In this document: piece by piece, positions 44,891 through 55,003 of the stretch
Numbering within the stretch: position 1 is the first letter of the stretch
Layout: every line of letters starts with the position of its first letter
Source of the DNA: Pseudomonas sp. FP2309
GTDB lineage: Bacteria; Pseudomonadota; Gammaproteobacteria; Pseudomonadales; Pseudomonadaceae
Reading direction: 5' to 3'
Length of the DNA stretch: 64,000 bases
Assembly (NCBI RefSeq): GCF_030687575.1
Contig: NZ_CP117439.1
Location: 868,001 to 932,000, forward strand
The notes under the pieces: generated by a model
The model's input: only the letters and a program-made list of their open reading frames with translations
Database searches by the model: none
Told to the model about the DNA's origin: nothing
Program-made: the position numbers and the translations under genes

Positions 44891-45607
44891 TTAGGACGGA
44901 CGCAACCCGCGTTCCAGCCAGAGGCGGCTGGCCATGGTCACCAGACCGTCGAGCAGCAACGCCAGCAACGCGGTGCACGCGGCGCCGAGCAGCAGTTGCG
45001 GCTGATTGTTCAGGGCGATGCCGGGGAAGATCAGGCTGCCCAGGCTGTTGGCACCAATCAGGAACGCCAGCGGTGCGGTACCGACGTTGATCGCCAGGGC
45101 CACGCGCACGCCGCCGATGATGATCGGCACGGCGTTGGGCAATTCCACGCGAAACAGCACCTGACGCGGGGTCATGCCGATGCCGGTGGCGGCTTCCTTG
45201 AGGGAACCCTGCACGTTTTTCAGGCCTTCGTAGGTGTTACGCACGATGGGCAGGAGGGAGGCGAGGAACAGCGCGAAGATGGCCGGGCCACTGCCGATGC
45301 CAAGAACGCCGAGAGCGATGGCCAGTACGGCCAGGGGCGGGACGGTGTTGCCGATGTTGAAGATCTGCATGAAGCGTTCTGCGCGCCCGACCATATTCGG
45401 TCGGCTGAGCAGGATACCGGCGGGAATCCCTACAACAAGGGCGGCCAGCATGGAGACTAGAACGAGGATCAGGTGTGCTTGCAGGTAAAACAACAAATCG
45501 TCGCGGTACAGTTCGATCGTGTTGATGCCGATCCAGTGGACCAGCAGGGCCAGGAGCGCGACGACAACCACGCCTCCTATCAGCCCTTTGCCATAGCGAA
45601 TAGCCAC
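44891..45607 (-). CDS. opuCD: Osmoprotectant ABC transporter permease (OpuCD-like)
   Basis: A 238-residue permease with about six membrane segments and the EAA-type loop GSLKEAATGIGMTPRQVLFRVELP. I place the start at the GTG at 45607, because AAGGAG lies seven bases upstream. The reading to 45643 adds a hydrophilic stretch without support. It is the first gene of the four-gene transporter operon, transcribed permease - binding protein - permease - ATPase. Confidence 0.85.
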   Translation of the reverse strand: MAIRYGKGLIGGVVVVALLALLVHWIGINTIELYRDDLLFYLQAHLILVLVSMLAALVVGIPAGILLSRPNMVGRAERFMQIFNIGNTVPPLAVLAIALGVLGIGSGPAIFALFLASLLPIVRNTYEGLKNVQGSLKEAATGIGMTPRQVLFRVELPNAVPIIIGGVRVALAINVGTAPLAFLIGANSLGSLIFPGIALNNQPQLLLGAACTALLALLLDGLVTMASRLWLERGLRPS

Positions 45608-45937
45608 AGGCGGACTCCTTTTTTCTTTTGTCGGCGAACACATTCTCCGGCGGCAGTGCCATTCCTGGCTGTCGGCGATTGGGTTCGCGAAAAGCAGCTC
45701 GTCGATACCGGCAATGCGGTATGTATCGAGCCATGAGCGCAGCCTCGTCAGGCTAACTTGCTGATTTATCAGCCCCTGTTCCGAGTGCGGTAGCAGGGGA
45801 GTGGACGTCTCTACCTTTTAAAAGGTTCCACACTTGGGAGCATTTAGCCACCCCCAATCGGGTGAACGGTGGTCCGGCGCCTGGGGTTTGCGCTATACTC
45901 GCCGCCCTTTTTTGACTCACCTGCCAGGCGATTTCCC
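45608..45937. other. Divergent intergenic region, opuC / prfC
   Basis: This 330-base stretch separates two divergent transcripts. A TATACT (45894-45899) is a possible prfC -10 box, without a good -35. I see no gene or strong repeat in the rest; the opuC promoter was not located with confidence. Confidence 0.45.
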
Positions 45938-47521
45938 ATGACCCACCAGGCCGCCGAAGTCGCGAAACGCCGCACTTTCGCCATTATTTCCCACCCCGAT
46001 GCCGGTAAGACCACCATCACCGAGAAGCTGTTGCTGATGGGCAAGGCAATCGCAGTGGCCGGCACGGTGAAGTCGCGCAAATCCGACCGCCATGCGACAT
46101 CCGACTGGATGGAGATGGAAAAACAACGGGGTATCTCCATTACCACGTCGGTCATGCAATTCCCGTATCGCGACCACATGGTCAACCTGCTCGACACCCC
46201 AGGCCACGAAGACTTCTCCGAAGACACCTACCGCACCCTGACTGCGGTGGACTCGGCCTTGATGGTCCTCGACGGCGGTAAGGGCGTTGAGCCACGGACC
46301 ATCGCGCTGATGGACGTGTGCCGCCTGCGTGACACGCCGATCGTCAGCTTCATCAACAAACTCGACCGCGACATTCGCGACCCTATCGAGCTGTTGGATG
46401 AGATCGAAGCCGTCCTGAAGATCAAGGCCGCGCCGATCACCTGGCCGATTGGTTGCTACCGCGACTTCAAGGGCGTGTACCACCTGGCCGACGACTACAT
46501 CATTGTCTACACCGCCGGCCACGGGCATGAACGCACCGATGTGAAAATCATCGAGAAGCTCGACTCGGATGAAGCCCGCGCCCATCTGGGTGACGAGTAC
46601 GACCGTTTTGTCGACCAGTTGGAACTGGTGCAGGGTGCCTGCCATGAGTTCAACCAGCAGGAATTCCTCGACGGCCAACTGACCCCGGTGTTCTTCGGTA
46701 CCGCGTTGGGCAACTTCGGTGTCGACCACGTCCTCGATGCCGTGGTCGACTGGGCTCCGCGCCCGCTGGCGCGTGTGGCCAACGAACGTACGGTGGAGCC
46801 GGTCGAAGAAAAGTTCACCGGTTTCGTGTTCAAGATCCAGGCGAACATGGACCCCAAGCACCGCGACCGTATCGCGTTTATGCGTATCTGCTCCGGCCGC
46901 TACGAAAAGGGCATGAAGATGCGCCACGTGCGCACCGGCAAGGACGTGCGCATCGGCGATGCCCTGACGTTCTTCTCCTCCGAGCGTGAACAGCTCGAAG
47001 AAGCCTACGCCGGCGACATCATCGGCCTGCACAACCACGGCACCATCCAGATCGGCGACACCTTCACCGAAGGCGAGGCCCTGGGCTTTACCGGTATCCC
47101 GCACTTCGCCCCGGAGCTGTTCCGCCGCGTACGCCTGCGTGACCCGCTCAAGTCCAAACAATTGCGCCAGGGCTTGCAACAGTTGGCGGAAGAGGGCGCC
47201 ACCCAGGTGTTCTTCCCCGAGCGCAGCAACGACATCATCCTCGGCGCCGTCGGTGTGCTGCAGTTCGATGTGGTCGCCAGCCGCCTGAAAGAGGAATACA
47301 AGGTTGAATGCTCCTACGAGCCGATCACCGTGTACTCCGCGCGCTGGATCGATTGCAGCGATAAGAAGAAGTTGGAAGAGTTTTCCAACAAGGCCGTGGA
47401 AAACCTGGCGGTCGATGGTGGCGGTCACCTGACCTACCTGGCCCCGACACGGGTCAACCTGGCGCTGATGGAAGAGCGCTGGCCGGATGTGAAATTCCGT
47501 GCGACGCGCGAACACCACTGA
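45938..47521 (+). CDS. prfC: Peptide chain release factor 3 (RF3)
   Basis: A 527-residue translational GTPase that recycles RF1 and RF2 from the ribosome. The G1 loop is SHPDAGKTT (residues 18-26), followed by [14 protein letters not shown] (G3) and NKLDRD (G4). EF-Tu-like domain II and the RF3-specific C-terminal domain complete it. Length is two residues short of E. coli RF3. The ATG at 45938 ([14 protein letters not shown]) is the natural start; the reading from 45869 is unsupported. Confidence 0.96.
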   Translation: MTHQAAEVAKRRTFAIISHPDAGKTTITEKLLLMGKAIAVAGTVKSRKSDRHATSDWMEMEKQRGISITTSVMQFPYRDHMVNLLDTPGHEDFSEDTYRTLTAVDSALMVLDGGKGVEPRTIALMDVCRLRDTPIVSFINKLDRDIRDPIELLDEIEAVLKIKAAPITWPIGCYRDFKGVYHLADDYIIVYTAGHGHERTDVKIIEKLDSDEARAHLGDEYDRFVDQLELVQGACHEFNQQEFLDGQLTPVFFGTALGNFGVDHVLDAVVDWAPRPLARVANERTVEPVEEKFTGFVFKIQANMDPKHRDRIAFMRICSGRYEKGMKMRHVRTGKDVRIGDALTFFSSEREQLEEAYAGDIIGLHNHGTIQIGDTFTEGEALGFTGIPHFAPELFRRVRLRDPLKSKQLRQGLQQLAEEGATQVFFPERSNDIILGAVGVLQFDVVASRLKEEYKVECSYEPITVYSARWIDCSDKKKLEEFSNKAVENLAVDGGGHLTYLAPTRVNLALMEERWPDVKFRATREHH

Positions 47522-47540
47522 TTTCTGAGCGCGACTGAAC

Positions 47541-47578
47541 AAAAAAGTGGGAGGGGTGATCCCCTCCCACTTTTTTTT
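47541..47578. terminator. Terminator of prfC
   Basis: Perfect 16-base arms (AAAAAAGTGGGAGGGG / CCCCTCCCACTTTTTT, loop TGAT) with extra T residues, 19 bases past the prfC stop. Confidence 0.92.
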
Positions 47579-47629
47579 GGTCTCAAGCAGCCATGGGATG
47601 GGTGCGAATCCGGTATCCAAGTCGCCAAA

Positions 47630-47675
47630 AAGAAAACCCCTCCCGCCAGGCTGATGCGCAACCTGACGGGAAGGG
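47630..47675 (-). terminator. Terminator of the dpp operon
   Basis: On the minus strand CCCTTCCCGTCAGG pairs with CCTGGCGGGAGGGG (one mismatch, one bulge-like base) and is followed by TTTTCTTTTT. It lies beyond the nested palindrome that follows dppF. Confidence 0.7.
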
Positions 47676-47692
47676 CTGTAGAACGCATTGAT

Positions 47693-47792
47693 CGTTCCCA
47701 CGCTCTGCGTGGGAATGCCTCTTGTGACGCTCTGCGTCACGCTTTGGACGCAGAGCGTCCCGTGCTGCATTCCCACGCAGAGCGTGGGAACG
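47693..47792. repeat. Nested palindromic element directly behind dppF
   Basis: A 100-base element with perfect 26-base inverted ends (47693-47718 and 47767-47792). Each end is itself a hairpin (TCCCACGC / GCGTGGGA). Between them are two more short palindromes, GTGACGC / GCGTCAC and GGACGC / GCGTCC, with TCT or AGA loops. It ends three bases from the dppF stop. It is related to the abundant 'CGTTCCCACGCTCTGCGTGGGA' repeats of pseudomonads. Confidence 0.85.
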
Positions 47793-47795
47793 AGA

Positions 47796-48767
47796 TCAGG
47801 CGACGAATTGCTCCGCGTAGTGGCAAGCCACCTGGCGGTTGTCCAAGGTGCGCAGTTGCGGCTCCTCGGTGCTGCAGCGTGCCGTCGCATACGGGCAGCG
47901 CTTGTGGAAAGCGCAACCGGGCGGCGGGTTCAGGGGGTTAGGCAACTCGCCGACGATTTTGATCTTCGGTTTGTTCGGATCCGGATGAATGGTCGGTGTC
48001 GCCGACAGCAGCGCCTGGGTATAGGGATGCAGCGGGCGGGCGTAGATGTCTTCCTTGGGGCCGACCTCAACCGGGCGGCCGAGGTACATCACCATCACGT
48101 CATCGGCGACGTGTTGCACCACCGCGAGGTTGTGGGAGATGAACACGTAGGCGGTGTTGAATTCCTGCTGCAAATCCATGAACAGGTTGAGCACCTGGGC
48201 CTGGATCGACACGTCGAGTGCCGAGGTGGGTTCGTCCGCCACCAGCACTTTAGGTTGCAGCATCATGGCGCGAGCCAGGGCGATGCGCTGGCGCTGGCCG
48301 CCGGAGAACATATGCGGGTAGCGCTGATAATGCTCGGGGCGCAGGCCCACTTGCTTCATCATTGCCTGCACTTTTTCGCGGCGTTCGGCGGCGGACAGGT
48401 TGGTGTTGATCAGCAGCGGCTCGCCGAGTTGGTCACCGACCTTTTGCCGTGGGTTCAACGAGGCGTACGGGCTTTGGAACACCATCTGCACGTCTTTGCG
48501 CAGTTGCTTGCGCTGGGCCTTGTCGGCGCCAGCCACTTCCTGGCCGGCGATTTTCAGCGAGCCGGAGGACGGTTCTTCGATCAGCGTCAGCGCACGGGCC
48601 AGGGTGGATTTGCCGCACCCGGATTCGCCGACGACCGCCAGGGTCTTGCCGGCTTCCAGTTCGAAGGACACGCCATTAAGCGCGCGCACCAAGGCGTGGC
48701 CCTTGAACAGGCCACGGGACACTTCGTAGTGACGGGTGAGGTCGCGGGCGGTAAGAACGACGGCCAT
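47796..48767 (-). CDS. dppF: Dipeptide ABC transporter ATPase DppF
   Basis: A 323-residue ATPase of the oligopeptide transporter family. Walker A GESGCGKST, signature FSGGQRQRIALARA and Walker B VLVADEPTSALDVSI are clear. The C-terminal oligopeptide-specific domain has the Cys-rich GCAFHKRCPYATARC block that holds an iron-sulphur cluster or zinc in this family. It is the last gene of the dppBCDF run. Its start codon overlaps the dppD stop. Confidence 0.94.
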   Translation of the reverse strand: MAVVLTARDLTRHYEVSRGLFKGHALVRALNGVSFELEAGKTLAVVGESGCGKSTLARALTLIEEPSSGSLKIAGQEVAGADKAQRKQLRKDVQMVFQSPYASLNPRQKVGDQLGEPLLINTNLSAAERREKVQAMMKQVGLRPEHYQRYPHMFSGGQRQRIALARAMMLQPKVLVADEPTSALDVSIQAQVLNLFMDLQQEFNTAYVFISHNLAVVQHVADDVMVMYLGRPVEVGPKEDIYARPLHPYTQALLSATPTIHPDPNKPKIKIVGELPNPLNPPPGCAFHKRCPYATARCSTEEPQLRTLDNRQVACHYAEQFVA

Positions 48768-49735
48768 TACGCCACCTCCTGGTTCAAGGGGTAGAAGCAG
48801 CGCGCGAGGCTGTTGGTTTTGGGATCAAGGCCGGGGCGCTGGGCACGGCAGGATTCCTGCACGTACGGGCAACGCGGCGACAGCAGGCAACCCTGCGGGC
48901 GGTCATAACGACCCGGCACGATGCCGGGCAGTGTGGCCAGACGCGTGGCGCCGAGGCTGTGTTCCGGGATCGCCTTGAGCAGCGCTTCGCTGTAAGGGTG
49001 TGCCGGAATATCGAACAGTTGCGGCACCTGGCCGACTTCCACGGCCTGGCCGGCGTACATCACGCACACGCGCTGGGCGGTTTCGGCCACCACCGCGAGG
49101 TCGTGGGTGATCAGCACCAGGCCCATGTTCTGCTCTTTTTGCAGAGCCAACAGCAGGTCCATGATCTGCGCCTGAATCGTGACGTCCAACGCGGTGGTCG
49201 GTTCATCGGCGATCAGCAGTTTCGGCTCGCCGGCAATGGCCATGGCGATTGCAACGCGTTGGCTCATGCCGCCGGACAGTTGGTGCGGGTAGGCGTCCAT
49301 ACGGCTGGCAGCGCCTGGGATTTCCACCTTTTCCAACAGTTCGATGGCACGCTTGCGCGCTTGCTTGCCGGACATTTTCAGGTGCAGGCGCAGCACTTCT
49401 TCAATCTGGAACCCCACGGTGTAGCTGGGGTTCAGCGCGGTCATCGGGTCCTGGAACACCATCGCCAGGTCTTTGCCGACGATCTGGCGGCGTTGGCGGT
49501 TGCTCAGCTTGAGCATGTCCTTGCCGTCGAAGTTCAGCGCGTCGGCGGTGACGATGCCGGGGTGCTCGATCAGGCCCATCAGCGCCATCATGGTCACGGA
49601 TTTACCCGAGCCCGACTCGCCAACGATCGCCAGCACTTCGCCTTTGTCGACAGAAATGTCGAGGCCATCGACCACCGGCACGGCGGTCTTGTCGCCGAAG
49701 CGAACATTGAGATTCTTGATTTCTAACAGTGACAT
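48767..49735 (-). CDS. dppD: Dipeptide ABC transporter ATPase DppD
   Basis: A 322-residue ATPase with Walker [10 protein letters not shown], signature [14 protein letters not shown] and Walker [16 protein letters not shown], and the Cys-bearing C-terminal segment [15 protein letters not shown]. It pairs with DppF to drive the permease DppBC. The ATG at 49735 ([10 protein letters not shown]) is preferred over the reading to 49780. Confidence 0.94.
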   Translation of the reverse strand: MSLLEIKNLNVRFGDKTAVPVVDGLDISVDKGEVLAIVGESGSGKSVTMMALMGLIEHPGIVTADALNFDGKDMLKLSNRQRRQIVGKDLAMVFQDPMTALNPSYTVGFQIEEVLRLHLKMSGKQARKRAIELLEKVEIPGAASRMDAYPHQLSGGMSQRVAIAMAIAGEPKLLIADEPTTALDVTIQAQIMDLLLALQKEQNMGLVLITHDLAVVAETAQRVCVMYAGQAVEVGQVPQLFDIPAHPYSEALLKAIPEHSLGATRLATLPGIVPGRYDRPQGCLLSPRCPYVQESCRAQRPGLDPKTNSLARCFYPLNQEVA

Positions 49736-49745
49736 GGGAATCTCC

Positions 49746-50663
49746 TCAGGCGGCGTTCTTGAGTTTCGGGTCCAGCGCATCGCGCAAACCGTCGCCCATC
49801 AAGTTGATTGCCAGCACGCTGAGCAAAATGGTCAAACCAGGCAGGCTCACCACCCACCAGGCGCGTTCGATGTAGTCACGGGCCGATGCCAGCATGGTGC
49901 CCCACTCCGGGGTTGGCGGTTGTACGCCAAGGCCAAGGAAGCCCAGGGCCGCAGCATCAAGGATCGCCGAAGAGAAGCTCAGGGTGGCCTGGACAATCAG
50001 CGGCGCCATGCAGTTGGGCAGCACGGTGATGAACATCAGGCGTGGCAGGCCGGCACCGGCCAGGCGCGCGGCGGTCACGTAGTCGCGGTTCAGTTCGCCC
50101 ATCACCGCAGCACGGGTCAGACGCACGTAGGACGGCAGCGAGACGATCGCAATGGCGATCACGGTGTTGATCAGGCCAGGGCCGAGGATCGCGACGATGG
50201 CAACGGCCAGCAGCAGCGATGGCAGGGCCAGCATGATGTCCATCAGGCGCATGATGGTCGGGCCGAGCAGGCGCGGGAAGAACCCGGCGAACAGACCCAG
50301 CAGGATGCCCGGGATCAGCGACATCACCACCGACGACAAACCGATCAGCAACGACAGGCGTGAGCCCTGGATCAGGCGCGACAGCAGGTCACGGCCCAGC
50401 TCGTCGGTGCCGAGCAGGAACTGGATCTGCCCGCCTTCGAGCCACGACGGCGGGGTCAGCAGGAAGTCGCGGTACTGCTCGCTGGGGTTATGGGGGGCAA
50501 CCCACGGCGCGAAGATCGCGCAGAACACGATCAGCAACATGAACGCCAGGCCGGCAACCGCGCCTTTGTTCTTGGAGAAGGCTTGCCAGAATTCTTTGTA
50601 CGGGGACGGGTACAGCAGGCTTTGATCGACTGCTGACGCTTGTGTAGGTGTGGTCATAGTCAT
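49746..50663 (-). CDS. dppC: Dipeptide ABC transporter permease DppC
   Basis: A 305-residue inner-membrane permease with a long N-terminal cytosolic part, about six hydrophobic segments and the transport signature around [22 protein letters not shown] (EAA loop). Two ATGs at 50663 and 50657 are possible starts. It lies four bases after dppB. Confidence 0.93.
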   Translation of the reverse strand: MTMTTPTQASAVDQSLLYPSPYKEFWQAFSKNKGAVAGLAFMLLIVFCAIFAPWVAPHNPSEQYRDFLLTPPSWLEGGQIQFLLGTDELGRDLLSRLIQGSRLSLLIGLSSVVMSLIPGILLGLFAGFFPRLLGPTIMRLMDIMLALPSLLLAVAIVAILGPGLINTVIAIAIVSLPSYVRLTRAAVMGELNRDYVTAARLAGAGLPRLMFITVLPNCMAPLIVQATLSFSSAILDAAALGFLGLGVQPPTPEWGTMLASARDYIERAWWVVSLPGLTILLSVLAINLMGDGLRDALDPKLKNAA

Positions 50664-50667
50664 GATC

Positions 50668-51678
50668 TCAACGCTGGTGACGGATGCGGGGGTTGGCGAA
50701 GCCGTAGAGGATATCCACCACGAAGTTCACCAGGATCACCAGGCAGGCGATCAGCAGAATGCCGTTCTGCACCACCGGGTAGTCACGCGCGCCAATGGCT
50801 TCGATCAGCCATTTGCCGATGCCGGGCCACGAGAAGATGGTTTCGGTGAGGACCGCACCGGCCAACAGGGTGCCGACTTGCAGGCCGACCACGGTGAGCA
50901 CCGGGATCAGTGCGTTACGCAGGCCGTGTACGAACACCACGCGTGCCGGCGACAGGCCTTTGGCCTTGGCGGTGCGGATGTAGTCTTCGCGCAGCACTTC
51001 GAGCATGGATGAACGGGTCATCCGCGCAATCACCGCCAGCGGGATAGTGCCGAGCACGATGGCCGGCAGGATCAGGTGGTGCAGTGCGTCCCAGAATGCG
51101 TCCGGCTCGTCAGCCAGCAGGGTGTCGATCAGCATGAAGCCGGTGCGCGGCTCGATGTCGTAGAGCAGGTCGATGCGCCCGGAAACCGGGGTCCAGCCCA
51201 GGCTGACCGAGAAGAACATGATCAGGATCAGGCCCCACCAGAAGATCGGCATCGAGTACCCCGCCAGGGAGATACCCATCACCCCATGGTCGAACAGAGA
51301 TCCTCGCTTCAGGGCCGCGATCACCCCGGCCAACAGGCCCAGGATGCCGGCGAACAGCAGCGCGGCCATGGACAGTTCCAGGGTCGCGGGGAAGAGGGCG
51401 GTGAATTCGGTCCACACGCTGGTGCGCGTGCGCAGCGATTCGCCAAGGTCGCCTTGGGCGAGCTTGCCGACGTAATCCAGGTATTGCGCATACAGCGGCT
51501 TGTTAAGGCCGAGGCGTTCCATTGCCTGTGCGTGCATCTCGGGGTCGACGCGCCGCTCGCCCATCATCACTTCGACGGGGTCGCCAGGGATCATGCGTAT
51601 CAACGCAAACGTGAGCAACGTGATGCCGAAAAACGTGGGGATCAATAACCCCAGTCGGCGGGCAATAAAACTAAACAT
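50668..51678 (-). CDS. dppB: Dipeptide ABC transporter permease DppB
   Basis: A 336-residue permease with a first membrane segment at residues 9-30, about five more in the C-terminal half, and the EAA loop (DYIRTAKAKGLSPARVVFVHGLRNALIP). It forms the channel with DppC. It follows dppA4 after a gap of about 75 bases that holds a strong hairpin. Confidence 0.93.
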   Translation of the reverse strand: MFSFIARRLGLLIPTFFGITLLTFALIRMIPGDPVEVMMGERRVDPEMHAQAMERLGLNKPLYAQYLDYVGKLAQGDLGESLRTRTSVWTEFTALFPATLELSMAALLFAGILGLLAGVIAALKRGSLFDHGVMGISLAGYSMPIFWWGLILIMFFSVSLGWTPVSGRIDLLYDIEPRTGFMLIDTLLADEPDAFWDALHHLILPAIVLGTIPLAVIARMTRSSMLEVLREDYIRTAKAKGLSPARVVFVHGLRNALIPVLTVVGLQVGTLLAGAVLTETIFSWPGIGKWLIEAIGARDYPVVQNGILLIACLVILVNFVVDILYGFANPRIRHQR

Positions 51679-51714
51679 CTTGGTGTGTACCTCAATCAGC
51701 CGGTTAGGCAGGTT

Positions 51715-51740
51715 CGGCGCCGCCTCTGTGGGCGGCGCCG
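51715..51740 (-). promoter_or_regulatory. Hairpin between the binding-protein gene and dppB
   Basis: Perfect 10-bp stem CGGCGCCGCC / GGCGGCGCCG with loop TCTGTG and no T tract. It should slow 3' decay and partly stop transcription, giving more binding protein than permease, as in many ABC operons. Confidence 0.65.
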
Positions 51741-51754
51741 AGCGTTTCTCTTAT

Positions 51755-53353
51755 TTACTTCACCTGGGTGGTGGCGAAGTTATTAGTGGTCAGAGGGCTT
51801 TGGGTATAACCCTCGACGTTTTTACGCATGGCGGTGAACATTTTCGGGTAAGCCATGGGAATCCATGGTTGGTCCTTGGCGAAAACATCCAGTGCTTGTT
51901 GATAGAGTGCGGCGCGTTCCTGGGGTTCAGCATCGGCACGCGCCTTGTCGATCAAGTCCTGAAACTCTTTGTTACACCAGCGTGCGTAGTTTTCGCCGTT
52001 TTTGGCAGCATCGCAACTCAGGTTTGGCGTGAGGAAGTTATCCGGGTCGCCGTTGTCACCGGCCCAGCCGGCAGACACCATGTCGTGCTCGCCGGCTTTG
52101 GCGCGCTTGAGCATTTCGCCCCATTCCATGACCTTGATGTTGACCTTCAGGCCGATCTGCGCCAGGTCCGCTTGCATGCGCTGGGCGCCAAGCATCGGGT
52201 TAGGGTTGGTCGGGCCGCCGCCGTTACGGGTGAACAGGGTGAACTCGGTGCCTTCCGGTACGCCGGCTTCCTTGAGCAGGGCACGGGCCTTGTCCAGGTC
52301 GCGCTCAGGGTTTTTCAGCTTATCGTTGAAGCCCAGCAGGGTCGGCGGATACGGGCCGGTGGCGTCGACCGCGTTGCCTTTGCCGTATAGGGACTCGTTA
52401 TAGCCTTTTTTGTCGAACGCGATGTTGATCGCGTGGCGCACCCGCGCGTCGCTCATGTACTTGTGGGTGGTGTTCAGGGCGGTATAGGCGGTGGTCATCG
52501 CCGCCAGTTCCGCGACTTTCAGGTTCGGGTCGGCCTTCATGCTCGGCACGTCATCGGGCTTGGGGTACAGCGCGATCTGGCACTCGTTGGCTTTGAGCTT
52601 CTGCAGGCGCACGTTGTTGTCGGTGGTAATCGCCAGGATCAGCGGATCGGCCGGCGGCTTGCCACGGAAGTACTCCGGGTTGGCCTTGAAGCGCACCTGG
52701 GCGTCTTTGGCGTAGCGGGTGAAGATAAACGGCCCGGTGCCGATCGGCTTGGCGTTCAAGTCATCGGTCTTGCCGGACTTGAGCAACTGATCGGCGTATT
52801 CGGCGGAGTGGATCGAGGAAAACGCCATGGCCAGGTCGGCCAGGAACGGTGCTTCAGGACGGGTCAGGGTAAAGACGACGGTGTGATCGTCGGTCTTGGT
52901 TACGCTCTTGAGCAGTTCCTTGAAGCCCATGCTTTCGAAGTACGGGTAGCCCACGTTGGACTTGTTGTGCCACGGGTGTTTCGGGTCCAACTGGCGCTGG
53001 AAGCTCCAAAGCACGTCGTCGGCATTCAGGTTGCGCGTGGGTTTGAAATAGTCGGTGGTGTGGAACTTGATGTCGTCACGCAGGTGAAAGGTGTAAGTCA
53101 GGCCATCGGCGCTGATCTCGGGCAGGTCTTTGGCCAGCGCGGGAACGACTTCGGTGGTGCCGGGCTTGAAGTCCACCAGACGGTTGAACATGGTTTCGGC
53201 GGCGGCGTCAGCGGTCACGGCCGTGGTGTACAGGACCGGGTCAAAACCTTCCGGGCTGGCTTCGGTGCAGACCACCAGTGGTTTGGCCGAAACGCCGATC
53301 GCCACGCTCAACAGCGCGGCAGCCATGGCGGCTTGTAGCGGGAGCATTTTCAT
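51755..53353 (-). CDS. Dipeptide-binding periplasmic protein (DppA4-like)
   Basis: A 532-residue peptide-binding protein (SBP family 5) with a Sec signal peptide ending VSAKP. The mature part begins LVVCTEASPEGFDPVL, as in DppA. It lies directly before dppB and behind the porin gene, the position of P. aeruginosa dppA4. It is one of four paralogues in this window. The ATG at 53353 follows GAGGG. Confidence 0.88.
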   Translation of the reverse strand: MKMLPLQAAMAAALLSVAIGVSAKPLVVCTEASPEGFDPVLYTTAVTADAAAETMFNRLVDFKPGTTEVVPALAKDLPEISADGLTYTFHLRDDIKFHTTDYFKPTRNLNADDVLWSFQRQLDPKHPWHNKSNVGYPYFESMGFKELLKSVTKTDDHTVVFTLTRPEAPFLADLAMAFSSIHSAEYADQLLKSGKTDDLNAKPIGTGPFIFTRYAKDAQVRFKANPEYFRGKPPADPLILAITTDNNVRLQKLKANECQIALYPKPDDVPSMKADPNLKVAELAAMTTAYTALNTTHKYMSDARVRHAINIAFDKKGYNESLYGKGNAVDATGPYPPTLLGFNDKLKNPERDLDKARALLKEAGVPEGTEFTLFTRNGGGPTNPNPMLGAQRMQADLAQIGLKVNIKVMEWGEMLKRAKAGEHDMVSAGWAGDNGDPDNFLTPNLSCDAAKNGENYARWCNKEFQDLIDKARADAEPQERAALYQQALDVFAKDQPWIPMAYPKMFTAMRKNVEGYTQSPLTTNNFATTQVK

Positions 53354-53383
53354 TCGGAACCCTCTGCAATCGATGGGACCAGT

Positions 53384-53420
53384 AAAAACGTAGACGGCGG
53401 GCTCGTCCTGAGCCCGCCGT
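53384..53420 (-). terminator. Terminator-like hairpin after opdP
   Basis: Perfect 11-bp stem ACGGCGGGCTC / GAGCCCGCCGT with loop GTCCT, followed on the minus strand by CTACGTTTTT. It probably attenuates transcription between the porin and the next binding-protein gene. Confidence 0.65.
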
Positions 53421-53434
53421 TTACCTGGCGCTAA

Positions 53435-54832
53435 TTAAAGAATGTTGAACGGGATGGTGGTGACCAGACGGAACTCTTTGATGTTGCCGTCAGCTTGTTG
53501 CGCGCTGGCGCGGTGAGTCACGTAGGTGCCACGGATGGTAGTGGCCTTGAGTGGGCCGCTCTGAATCGCGTAGGACGTACCAACGCCGTATTCCTGGTGT
53601 TTCTCGCCGTCCATCAGGCGCAGGTCGCTGCGGCTTTCACCCGCGGTACCGTAGGCGGTACCGTTGTAGTGAGTACCGTCGATGCCCCAGCCGCGAGCCG
53701 AGTAAACGTTGAACTTCAGGCCTGGCACACCGTATTCGGCCATGTTGATGCCGTAGGCGATCTGGAAGGACTTCTCGTTCGGGCTGTTGAAGTCAGAGGT
53801 CAGGGAGTTGGCCAGGTAGATGCCGTTGGTTTCGTGCAGGTAGTCGAAGTACTCGTCACCGTTCACTTCCTGGTACGAGAAGGTCAGGCTATGAGCCTGG
53901 TGGGTCAGACCCAGGGACAACGAGTACGTATCGTTGTCGATGTTGCCCATCTTCTTGCTGCCGGTGTCGGTGGTCTTGTAGTAGTTCAGGCCAGTGGTCA
54001 GTGCCAGGGTCTGTGCATCACCCAATTCGTGGGTGGCACCGAAGTAGTACTGGTTCCAGAAGTCTTCGACGTTAGCCGCGAACACGCTGGTCTTCAGGCT
54101 CTTGAACGGCTGGTAGTTGAAGCCCAGGGTTTTGACCTTGTCGGTTTCCTGGCCATTGCCGTACTCGGAACGGAATTTCGACAGGCTTTGTTCGGTACGC
54201 GGCGAAACGCGATCGAAGATACCGCCCTGGAACGACAGGTTGCTCAGCTCTTCGCTGTTGAAGCTCACACCCTCGAAGCTCGAAGGCAGGGCACGGTTGC
54301 CGATGGTGTCGACGATGCCGCTGCTGAAGTTCTGGCGACCGGCGGTCAAGGTGGTGTTCGAGACACGGAACTTCACGTTGGCCAGGCCCAGCTTGCTCCA
54401 CTGGTTAACGGCATCGCCGTCGGAGTCGGCCAGGGTACGGTTGGAGCCGTTCTTGATGTCACGCCGGCTGGCATCCAGCACGATGGCGTTGTAGGCGGCA
54501 ACTTCGGTCGCAACGCCAACGGTGCCTTGGGTAAAGCCTGAGGAATAGTTCAGGATGGTGCCTTGCACCCAGTTCTCGCGGCGCGAGTCCTGAAGGGTTT
54601 GATTATGTTTTGTATAGCTGAATTTTTGACCACGGAACCGTTGTTCGCTGGAGTACCAGTTACGCGTGGTACCGCCCAGGCTTTGACCGTCGATAAAGCC
54701 CTTGGCCTCGCTTTGCGCGCTGGTGCCGGCCAGTGTGGTCGGAACGAAGTCCTGGCTGGCGGGTTCAGCATAGGCGGTTGCCGTGATGCTGCTGATGGCC
54801 AGGGCCAGAAGCGCTTTGCTGCTCAGTTTCAT
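53435..54832 (-). CDS. opdP: OprD-family outer-membrane porin (OpdP-like)
   Basis: A 465-residue porin with a signal peptide (MKLSSKALLALAISSITATAYA, cut before EPASQ) and an 18-strand beta-barrel of the OprD family. YSSGFTQGTVGVATEV and VKFRVSNTTLTAGRQ are typical strand blocks, and the C terminus is Leu after NI-rich TIPFNIL. Its place between two dpp binding-protein genes matches P. aeruginosa OpdP, a dipeptide porin, so uptake of peptides across the outer membrane is expected. The ATG at 54832 follows AAAGGAG; the longer reading to 54919 is unsupported. Confidence 0.85.
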   Translation of the reverse strand: MKLSSKALLALAISSITATAYAEPASQDFVPTTLAGTSAQSEAKGFIDGQSLGGTTRNWYSSEQRFRGQKFSYTKHNQTLQDSRRENWVQGTILNYSSGFTQGTVGVATEVAAYNAIVLDASRRDIKNGSNRTLADSDGDAVNQWSKLGLANVKFRVSNTTLTAGRQNFSSGIVDTIGNRALPSSFEGVSFNSEELSNLSFQGGIFDRVSPRTEQSLSKFRSEYGNGQETDKVKTLGFNYQPFKSLKTSVFAANVEDFWNQYYFGATHELGDAQTLALTTGLNYYKTTDTGSKKMGNIDNDTYSLSLGLTHQAHSLTFSYQEVNGDEYFDYLHETNGIYLANSLTSDFNSPNEKSFQIAYGINMAEYGVPGLKFNVYSARGWGIDGTHYNGTAYGTAGESRSDLRLMDGEKHQEYGVGTSYAIQSGPLKATTIRGTYVTHRASAQQADGNIKEFRLVTTIPFNIL

Positions 54833-55003
54833 GTGTGAAGCTCCTTTGGTTCTCTTTTTAATGCCGGTCTTTTTTGGTGATCCGGCTATTGGGTGTGTAA
54901 CTCTTTTCAAGCTATGCAAACGTTTGCCGTAGGAAAAATCCTAATAAATGGCTGCGCGTTTGCTGGAGAGCCAACGTCGCTCTCCTGCAATCCGGTTATT
55001 TTC

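Noticed and set aside
47693..47792. A short CRISPR-like repeat cluster
   Set aside because: The units are inverted rather than direct repeats and there are no spacers or cas genes.
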